From Rhodobacter sp. (GTDB taxonomy: Bacteria > Pseudomonadota > Alphaproteobacteria > Rhodobacterales > Rhodobacteraceae), in the NCBI GenBank assembly GCA_020250175.1, contig JADCEN010000006.1:62001-126000 (forward strand): DNA of 64,000 nucleotides, written 5' to 3'. Under the pieces are notes generated by a model. The model did not search any database, had not been told where the DNA came from, and saw only the letters and a program-made list of their open reading frames with translations. Below, in pieces: positions 58,542 through 64,000 of this stretch (its first letter is position 1; each line of letters opens with the position of its first letter). Made by a program: the position numbers and the translations under genes.

Positions 58542-59852
58542 ATGGCCGATCTGTTTGACACCCTGCCCACCGCCGCCCCGGGCGCGCCGCGCCCGCTGGC
58601 CGACCGGCTGCGGCCAAAGACGCTGGCCGAGGTGATCGGGCAGGAAAAGGTGCTGTCGCCGGACGGTCCCCTGGGCGCGATGCTGACGGCAGGCAGCCTG
58701 TCGTCGCTGATCCTGTGGGGGCCGCCGGGCGTGGGCAAGACCACCATCGCACGCCTGCTTGCGGCCGAAACCGATCTGCATTTCGTGCAGATCAGCGCCA
58801 TCTTCACCGGTGTGCCCGACCTGCGGAAGGTCTTTGAACAGGCGAGACTCCGGCGCACGACCGGGCAGGGCACGCTGCTGTTCGTGGACGAAATTCACCG
58901 TTTCAACAAGGCGCAGCAGGATGGGTTCCTGCCCCATATGGAAGATGGCACAATCCTGCTGGTCGGGGCCACAACCGAGAATCCGTCGTTCGAGCTGAAC
59001 GCGGCCCTGCTGAGCCGGGCGCAGGTGATTGTGCTGGACCGGCTGTCCCTGCCCGACCTTGAGCGCATGGCGCAGCGGGCGGAACAGGACCTGGGCCGCG
59101 CCCTGCCGCTGACAGGCGATGCGCGCGATGCGCTGCTGGACATGGCAGACGGCGACGGGCGCGCACTTTTGAACCTGATCGAACAGGTCGCGGCCTGGTC
59201 CCTGCCCAAGCCGCTGGACCGTGCGGCGCTGGCCAACCGGCTGATGCGGCGGGCGGCGAAGTACGACAAGTCGGGCGAAGAGCATTACAACCTGATCTCG
59301 GCCCTGCACAAATCCGTGCGCGGATCGGACCCGGAAGCGGCGCTGTACTGGTTCGCCCGGATGCTGGAAGGCGGCGAGGACCCGCGCTTTCTGGCCCGCC
59401 GCATCACCCGCATGGCGGTCGAGGATATAGGGTTGGCCGATCCGCAGGCACAGTCCGTCTGCCTGCAGGGTTGGGAAACCTACGAACGGCTGGGATCGCC
59501 CGAGGGCGAGTTGGCCCTTGCGCAGGCGGTGATCTATCTGGCGCTGGCCCCGAAATCGAACGCGGGCTATGTGGCCTGGAAGGCGGCGAGAAACGCGGCC
59601 CGCCAGACGGGGTCAGAACCGCCGCCGCTGCATATCCGCAATGCCCCGACCCGGCTGATGAAGGACATCGGCTATGGCGCGGGCTATGCCTATGACCATG
59701 ATGCGGAAGACGGCTTTTCCGGGCAGGATTGCTTTCCCGAAGGCATGAAGCGCCCGGTCTGGTACCAGCCCCCCGAACGCGGGTTCGAGCGTGAGCTGAA
59801 AAAGCGGATCGACTACTTCGCAAAGCTGCGCGCCAGGCGGCAGGCAGAGTGA
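58542..59852 (+). CDS. rarA: Replication-associated recombination protein A (MgsA/WRNIP1-type AAA+ ATPase)
   Basis: 436 residues. Walker A is GPPGVGKTTIARLLA (about 65-79), Walker B LLFVDEIHRFNKAQQDGFLP, sensor 1 LVGATTENPSFELNAALLSR, and the arginine finger follows. The C-terminal tetramerisation domain has SLPDLERMAQRAEQDL, RRAAKYDKSGEEHYNLISAL and AYDHDAEDGFSGQDCFP. RarA handles stalled replication forks with RecA and SSB. The N-terminus (PLADRLRPKTLAEVIGQEKV) is conserved. The gene ends in a strong palindrome at 59854 and is followed by crcB. Confidence 0.96.
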   Translation: MADLFDTLPTAAPGAPRPLADRLRPKTLAEVIGQEKVLSPDGPLGAMLTAGSLSSLILWGPPGVGKTTIARLLAAETDLHFVQISAIFTGVPDLRKVFEQARLRRTTGQGTLLFVDEIHRFNKAQQDGFLPHMEDGTILLVGATTENPSFELNAALLSRAQVIVLDRLSLPDLERMAQRAEQDLGRALPLTGDARDALLDMADGDGRALLNLIEQVAAWSLPKPLDRAALANRLMRRAAKYDKSGEEHYNLISALHKSVRGSDPEAALYWFARMLEGGEDPRFLARRITRMAVEDIGLADPQAQSVCLQGWETYERLGSPEGELALAQAVIYLALAPKSNAGYVAWKAARNAARQTGSEPPPLHIRNAPTRLMKDIGYGAGYAYDHDAEDGFSGQDCFPEGMKRPVWYQPPERGFERELKKRIDYFAKLRARRQAE

Positions 59853-59853
59853 G

Positions 59854-59909
59854 CGATTTTTCTGGCGAGAAATCCGGTCGCGCGATGGGATTTTTCGCCA
59901 GAAAAATCG
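59854..59909 (+). terminator. Long palindrome behind rarA, terminator-like
   Basis: CGATTTTTCTGGCGA (59854-59868) is an exact reverse complement of TCGCCAGAAAAATCG (59895-59909). Inner bases GAAATCC / GGATTT extend the stem. It starts one base after the rarA stop. The arms carry T- and A-runs, so transcription could end on either strand. The crcB start is 50 bases further on. Confidence 0.65.
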
Positions 59910-59959
59910 TTCCGGGCGGCGCGGTTGACAAGGCGGTCTGACGGGCAGAAAGAGACGGG

Positions 59960-60337
59960 ATGTTCAGAACCTTGCTTGAAGTCGCCCTTGGCGGGGCGCT
60001 GGGGGCATCGGCCCGCTTTGCGGCCTACGCCGCCCTTTCGCGCGCCGACGGGCAGGGGTTTCCCTGGGCCACGGTCTTTGTGAACGTGCTGGGGTCATTC
60101 CTGATGGGCGTTCTGGTGATCTGGCTGCAGGAAAAGGGTCTTGCCCGCCATGCGCCAATCCTTCTGACGGGCGTTCTGGGCGGTTTCACCACCTTCTCGG
60201 CCTTCTCGCTGGATGCCATGAAGCTGTGGGAACAAGGGTCTGGCGGTCTTGCTCTGGCGTATATCGTTGGCTCGGTGGCGGCTTCGATCACGGCACTGGC
60301 GCTGGGCATGTCGCTGACCCGGGGTTGGTTTGCATGA
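59960..60337 (+). CDS. crcB: Fluoride exporter CrcB/Fluc
   Basis: 125 residues with four transmembrane helices. The signatures GGALGASARFAAY, PWATVFVNVLGSFLMG (the conserved N in helix 2) and the GVLGGFTTFSAFSLDAMKL loop in helix 3 are present, with phenylalanine-box residues in TTFSTF form. It is a dual-topology dimeric fluoride channel. ATG 59960 is preceded by AGAAAGAGACGGG. The stop overlaps the next gene's ATG (ATGA), giving a coupled crcB-rluC-ATP12 run. A fluoride riboswitch is not convincing upstream. Confidence 0.95.
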   Translation: MFRTLLEVALGGALGASARFAAYAALSRADGQGFPWATVFVNVLGSFLMGVLVIWLQEKGLARHAPILLTGVLGGFTTFSAFSLDAMKLWEQGSGGLALAYIVGSVAASITALALGMSLTRGWFA

Positions 60338-61377
60338 GTGCCGTCCAGATGTTGACCGTGGCCGAGGAAGAGGGCGAGCAGCGCCTTGACCGCTGGTTCA
60401 GGCGCCGCTTCCCGCATGTCACGCAGGGTGCCGTCGAAAAGATGTGCCGCACCGGTCAGCTGCGCGTGGACGGCGGGCGGGCGAAGGCTGCGGACCGTGT
60501 AGCACCGGGCATGGAAATCCGGGTGCCGCCCCTGCCCGCAGGCGAAGCGCCCGCACCCGTCGAAAGCCGCATGGCAAAGACGGATGCGGCGATGATTCAG
60601 GATGCCGTCCTGTGGAAGGACGAGCATATGATCGTTCTCAACAAGCCGGCCGGGCTGCCCTCGCAGGGTGGGTCGGGTCAGGGCACGCGCCATGTTGATG
60701 CCCTGGCCGAAGCGCTGAAGTTCGGCTACAAGGAAAAGCCCCGGCTGGTCCACCGGCTGGACAAGGATACCTCTGGCGTGCTGCTGCTGGCCCGGACCGA
60801 CCGTGTCGCCCGCGCCCTGTCCGAAGCACTGCGCCACCGCGAGGCCCGCAAGATTTACTGGGCCGTGGTCGCCGGTGTCCCCGATCCGCGCCAGGGATCG
60901 ATCAGGTTCGGGCTGGTCAAGGCCCCCGGTCGCGGGCGCGGCGGCGAGGGCGAAAAGATGCTTTGCGTCCATCCGTCCAAAGTGGACGGAACCGAAGGCG
61001 CAAAACGGGCCCGGACCGATTATTTCACCCTGTGGTTCCTGGGCACGCGTCTGTCCTGGATGGCGTTGGAACCGGTGACGGGCCGCACCCACCAGCTGCG
61101 CGCCCATATGGCCGAGATCGGTCATCCGATCCTGGGCGACGGCAAGTACGGCGGGTCGGGGCAGGAAAATCCGGGCGACGGCTGGGGTGCGACAAGCGGT
61201 GGCGACATCAGCCGCAAGCTGCACCTGCACGCGCGCAGCCTGACCATCGAGCATCCCGTCACCAAGACGGTGATGACCTTTACCGCGCCCCTGCCCGATC
61301 ACATGGCCCGCACCTGGAAGCTGATGGACTGGAAGGAAACCGATGTGCCCGCCGATCCCTTTGCGTCGATCAGATGA
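60334..61377 (+). CDS. rluC: RluA-family 23S rRNA pseudouridine synthase (RluC-like)
   Basis: 347 residues. S4 domain: QRLDRWFRRRFPHVTQGAVE, MCRTGQLRVDGGRAKAADRV. Catalytic domain: IVLNKPAGLPSQGGSGQGTR and the active-site loop HRLDKDTSGVLLLARTD with the catalytic Asp. ALEPVTGRTHQLRAHMAEIG near the end is the conserved RTHQLR motif. It modifies uridines of 23S rRNA (positions 955, 2504, 2580 in E. coli). It is coupled to crcB upstream and to the ATP12 gene downstream by ATGA overlaps. It is a different protein from the RluD-like synthase at 43.3 kb. Confidence 0.92.
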   Translation: MSAVQMLTVAEEEGEQRLDRWFRRRFPHVTQGAVEKMCRTGQLRVDGGRAKAADRVAPGMEIRVPPLPAGEAPAPVESRMAKTDAAMIQDAVLWKDEHMIVLNKPAGLPSQGGSGQGTRHVDALAEALKFGYKEKPRLVHRLDKDTSGVLLLARTDRVARALSEALRHREARKIYWAVVAGVPDPRQGSIRFGLVKAPGRGRGGEGEKMLCVHPSKVDGTEGAKRARTDYFTLWFLGTRLSWMALEPVTGRTHQLRAHMAEIGHPILGDGKYGGSGQENPGDGWGATSGGDISRKLHLHARSLTIEHPVTKTVMTFTAPLPDHMARTWKLMDWKETDVPADPFASIR

Positions 61378-62081
61378 GCGGGTGGTCTGCGAGACGCTTC
61401 TGGACCGAGACGCGCGTCGAGGCGGTTGACGGCGGCTTCACTGTGCGGCTGGACGGCCGGGCGGTGAAGACCCCGGCGAAGACGCTGCTGGTCGTGCCGA
61501 CCCTGGCAATGGCCGAAAGGATTGCCGCAGAATGGGACGCGCAGCAAGGCAAGGTTGATCCCCGCACCATGCCCTGGACCCGGTCCGCCAATGCGGCGCT
61601 GGACAAGGTCGCGGCCCGGTTCGCCGAGGTTGCGGCTTTGCTTGCGGCCTATGGCGACACCGACCTTCTGTGTTACCGCGCCGACGGCCCGGCAGAGCTT
61701 GCGGCGCGCCAGACCAAAGGCTGGGACCCGCTGCTGGCCTGGTCCGCCACCGCGCTGGACGCGCCGCTGACGGCCACCGTTGGCGTCATGCCTGTGGCGC
61801 AGCCGCCCGACAGCCTTGCCCGGCTGACCGCCCGGATCGGGCAGATGATGGCCTTTCAGCTGACCGGCTTTCACGATCTGGTCGTGATTTCCGGATCGCT
61901 GGTTCTGGCGCTGGCCGTGACCGACCGGAGGCTGTCCGCAGAAGAGGCATGGCGGCTGTCCCGGCTGGACGAGCACTGGCAGGCCGAGGTCTGGGGCCGC
62001 GACGACGAGGCCGATGCGCTGGAGGCTGCACGGCACGAGGGCTTCCTTCATGCCGAGCGATTCTATCGGTTCAGCGGCTGA
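61374..62081 (+). CDS. ATP12-family F1-ATPase assembly chaperone
   Basis: 235 residues. The N-terminal FWTETRVEAVDGGFTVRLDG, RAVKTPAKTLLVVPTLAMAE and IAAEWDAQQGKVDPRTMPWT are the ATP12 signature. The C-terminal helical domain includes LLCYRADGPAELAARQTKGW and the later LSAEEAWRLSRLDEHWQAEV. Mitochondrial Atp12 binds the alpha subunit of F1 during assembly; the alphaproteobacterial proteins are the ancestral group. It is soluble and without a signal peptide. It is the third gene of the crcB run with a four-base overlap to the pseudouridine synthase. Confidence 0.94.
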   Translation: MSGWSARRFWTETRVEAVDGGFTVRLDGRAVKTPAKTLLVVPTLAMAERIAAEWDAQQGKVDPRTMPWTRSANAALDKVAARFAEVAALLAAYGDTDLLCYRADGPAELAARQTKGWDPLLAWSATALDAPLTATVGVMPVAQPPDSLARLTARIGQMMAFQLTGFHDLVVISGSLVLALAVTDRRLSAEEAWRLSRLDEHWQAEVWGRDDEADALEAARHEGFLHAERFYRFSG

Positions 62082-62307
62082 TCAGGGGGTGCCCTGCGCC
62101 GCGCGAAGGCTTGAATCTTGTGCATTGACCCCCCGGAAGCGAAGAATTTCCCCATTTCGGCACGGTTCCGCCAGAAGTCTTGACCTTTCAAACCGCTTCG
62201 GCCCACACTCGACGGTACTGAAAGAAACAATTCCTCCGTTTCGCATCCGGCATTGCCGGAATGAAAAAGCCGCCTGAAACAGGACGGATCATCAGGAAGA
62301 GGTAAGC

Positions 62308-63324
62308 ATGAAAAAATCCTTGTTCTTCGGCACGCTGGCAGCAGCCAGCGCGCTTGCGGGGTTCGCTTCAGCCGATACGCTGGCCGATATCAAGGCGCGT
62401 GGCGAGTTGCTTTGCGGCACGAACACCGGCTTGACCGGCTTTGCCGCCCCCGACGCCAATGGCGTCTATCAGGGCTTCGACGTGGCCGTCTGCAAGGCCA
62501 TCGCAGCCGCCGTTCTGGGCGATGCCACCAAGGTGCGCTATGTGCCGACCACCGGCGAGACGCGCTTTACGGCGCTGGCCTCGGGCGAGGTTGACCTGCT
62601 GGTGCGCAACTCGACCTGGACCTTCACGCGCGATACCGACCTCAAGTTCGATTTCGTCGCCGTCAATTACTATGACGGCCAGGGCTTCATGGTGAAAAAG
62701 GACCTGGGCGTCAGCTCTGCCAAGGAACTTGATGGCGCGACCGTCTGCATCCAGACCGGCACCACGACGGAACTGAACCTGGCCGACTTCTTCAAGGCCA
62801 ACAACATCAGCTACACCCCTGTGAACGTGGCTGACGATTCAGAAGCACAGCGCCAGTATGTCGCCGGTGCCTGCGACGCCTACACGACCGACGCCTCGGG
62901 TCTTGCGGCCACCCGCGCGACACTGCCGGATGCAGAAAACCACATCATCCTGCCTGAAATCATCTCCAAAGAGCCGCTTGGCCCGGTTGTGCGCCATGGC
63001 GACAACAACTGGGGCGACATCGTGCGCTGGACCTTCTACGCCTTGGTCGCCGCCGAAGAGCTTGGCATCACTTCGGCCAATGTGAATGAAATCGGCACCA
63101 GCACCGTAAACCCCGAAATCAGGCGTATCCTGGGCACCGAAGGTGACATGGGTGCCATGATGGGGCTTGATGCCGAATGGGCCAAACGCGCCATCGCGGC
63201 AAACGGCAACTACGGCGAGATCTTCGCGGCCAATATCGGTGAATCGACCCCGATCGGCCTGGCCCGTGGCCTGAATGCGCAGTGGACCCAGGGCGGGCTG
63301 ATGTACGCCCCGCCCTTCCGCTGA
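62308..63324 (+). CDS. aapJ: General L-amino-acid ABC transporter, periplasmic binding protein
   Basis: 338 residues. The signal peptide is MKKSLFFGTLAAASALAGFA. DTLADIKARGELLCGTNTGL opens the mature protein. PDANGVYQGFDVAVCKAIAA, LLVRNSTWTFTRDTDLKFDF and YYDGQGFMVKKDLGVSSAKE are near-invariant in AapJ/BztA. EGDMGAMMGLDAEWAKRAIA and GLMYAPPFR close the protein. It binds a broad range of L-amino acids. aapQ follows after a GC-rich hairpin at 63338. The 226-base upstream gap holds the promoter; no NtrC site was recognised. Confidence 0.96.
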   Translation: MKKSLFFGTLAAASALAGFASADTLADIKARGELLCGTNTGLTGFAAPDANGVYQGFDVAVCKAIAAAVLGDATKVRYVPTTGETRFTALASGEVDLLVRNSTWTFTRDTDLKFDFVAVNYYDGQGFMVKKDLGVSSAKELDGATVCIQTGTTTELNLADFFKANNISYTPVNVADDSEAQRQYVAGACDAYTTDASGLAATRATLPDAENHIILPEIISKEPLGPVVRHGDNNWGDIVRWTFYALVAAEELGITSANVNEIGTSTVNPEIRRILGTEGDMGAMMGLDAEWAKRAIAANGNYGEIFAANIGESTPIGLARGLNAQWTQGGLMYAPPFR

Positions 63325-63337
63325 TCTGAAAAACAGG

Positions 63338-63361
63338 ACGGGCGCGCAGAAGCGCGCCCGT
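63338..63361 (+). terminator. Hairpin between aapJ and aapQ (attenuator)
   Basis: A 10-bp perfect stem ACGGGCGCGC / GCGCGCCCGT with AGAA loop, 14 bases after the aapJ stop. No T-run follows directly (GTTGCCTTT), so it likely stabilises the aapJ mRNA or partly terminates, giving more binding protein than permease. Confidence 0.75.
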
Positions 63362-63454
63362 TGCCTTTCCAGAGGTCGTCTGCCGACAGGGAAGCACCAG
63401 ACTTCTTTGACATCCGGACAGCCGGGGTCACGGTCAGGCAACAGGGGGTAGCGA

Positions 63455-64000
63455 ATGGCCTATGCCGGTGGGGTGCCGAAACCGGGGTTTCGGCCAAGCA
63501 TGCTTATCTACGACACGCGGTACCGGTCGCTGACCATTCAGCTGATTGTTCTTGTGCTTTTCGCCTTTGGCGTCTCCTGGCTGATCAACAATGTGATCGT
63601 CAACCTGGCGGCAAAGGACAGGACCTTTGACTACGGATTCCTGTGGAACCGGGCCGGCTATGACATCAACCAGACCCTGATCCCCTATACCAATGACAGC
63701 ACGCATGGGCGCGCGCTGTTCGTGGGGTTGGTCAACACGCTGGTGGTGGCGGCGCTGGGGTGTTTTCTGGCCACGGTTCTGGGCGTCATCATCGGCGTTC
63801 TGCGCCTGTCGCAGAACTGGCTGATCGGTCGGCTGATGACGGTTTATGTCGAGGTGTTCCGCAACATTCCGCTCTTGCTGTGGATTCTTCTGTCTTTCGT
63901 GATCCTGACCGAAACCACGCCCTCGCCCAGGGATTTCCGCGTCACCGACGAAATGATCGCAGCCGGTCAGGCCCCGGCGGCGCGGATGTTTCTGAACGAC
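63455..64000 (+). CDS. aapQ: General L-amino-acid ABC transporter permease AapQ (3' end outside window)
   Basis: The frame is open from ATG 63455 (preceded by AGGGGGTAGCGA) to the window edge, about 182 codons. LIYDTRYRSLTIQLIVLVLF and the first helix are followed by a large loop (RTFDYGFLWNRAGYDINQTL), as in AapQ/BztB. NTLVVAALGCFLATVLGVII and YVEVFRNIPLLLWILLSFVI are conserved in HisM-like permeases. The latter sits before the inserted periplasmic region peculiar to AapQ. It makes the heteromeric channel with AapM, which should lie to the right. Confidence 0.93.
   Translation, partial: MAYAGGVPKPGFRPSMLIYDTRYRSLTIQLIVLVLFAFGVSWLINNVIVNLAAKDRTFDYGFLWNRAGYDINQTLIPYTNDSTHGRALFVGLVNTLVVAALGCFLATVLGVIIGVLRLSQNWLIGRLMTVYVEVFRNIPLLLWILLSFVILTETTPSPRDFRVTDEMIAAGQAPAARMFLND

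Noticed and set aside
59880-59945. Possible fluoride riboswitch before crcB (GCGATGGG...TCGCC and a later CTGACGGGC)
   Set aside because: The GATGG and CTGA pieces recall the crcB motif, but spacing and pairing do not fit the known pseudoknot, and the first part is already explained by the perfect palindrome 59854-59909.
62082-62307. Possible sigma-54/NtrC promoter before aapJ
   Set aside because: No GG-N10-GC element at proper spacing was found; only a TTGACC and a small TCCGGCATTGCCGGA palindrome are visible, which are not decisive.

Overview
The window is GC-rich, tightly packed DNA from an alphaproteobacterium, most likely Rhodobacteraceae (Rhodobacter/Tabrizicola/Gemmobacter type). The basis is the gene set: an aap-type amino-acid transporter, an ATP12-family assembly factor, rpoH with an RpoH box, a DUF6476-like protein, and an AerR/PpaA-like B12-domain regulator behind a TGT-N12-ACA (PpsR/CrtJ-type) box. 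The last point suggests a phototroph or a descendant of one. No rRNA, tRNA or CRISPR array was seen.

Region 1 (1-17.9 kb) is the accessory part. A partial LysR gene runs in from the left edge. Everything else is on the minus strand and can be read 5'-3' from 17.9 kb down to 0.8 kb. It starts with a CUT2 (ribose-type) ABC system: a periplasmic binding protein, a double ATPase fused to a C-terminal PEBP/YbhB domain, and two RbsC-like permeases. Between the ATPase and permeases sit a small SCP2-like protein and an alpha/beta hydrolase. Next come a proteorhodopsin-family protein that has lost the retinal lysine and the proton-relay residues, a large YqiK-type flotillin, a four-helix membrane protein, a sodium:solute symporter and a LysR regulator. 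An acyl-CoA dehydrogenase, an MmgE/PrpD protein and a decayed CoA-ester hydratase follow. Tight spacing and stop/start overlaps suggest one or two long transcripts for uptake, hydrolysis and CoA-ester breakdown of an unknown substrate. This is the most novel part of the window.

Region 2 (17.9-19.8 kb) is a poorly coding, lower-GC patch with one orphan pilin-like gene. Region 3 (19.8-24.3 kb, minus) holds an EamA exporter, serine dehydratase, a GST and a Fur/Mur-boxed Nramp transporter. Region 4 (24.4-36 kb, mainly plus) holds an EF-hand protein, rpiA, gor, the hflK-hflC-DUF2065-degP protease block, an orphan DnaE2 C-terminus, a ferredoxin, DUF1178, Nudix, a GPX-like protein, an AcuC-like deacetylase and thpR.

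Region 5 (36-43 kb, minus) is a polyamine-type ABC transporter bracketed by two amidases. Region 6 (43-52.4 kb) holds DUF6476/rluD, rpoH, an oxidoreductase, the AerR-like regulator, pepF and a DNA ligase-exonuclease pair. Two IS remnants (ISAs1, IS5) abut at 52.5-53.1 kb. Region 7 (53.2-64 kb) holds tesA-ybbA-ybbP, pepT, rarA, a coupled crcB-rluC-ATP12 run, and aapJ plus the start of aapQ, cut by the right edge.

Three copies of a short GC-rich repeat (CTGTTCnCAnATATCC core) lie at 37.4, 49.6 and 51.3 kb; one supplies the 3' end of the DNA ligase gene.
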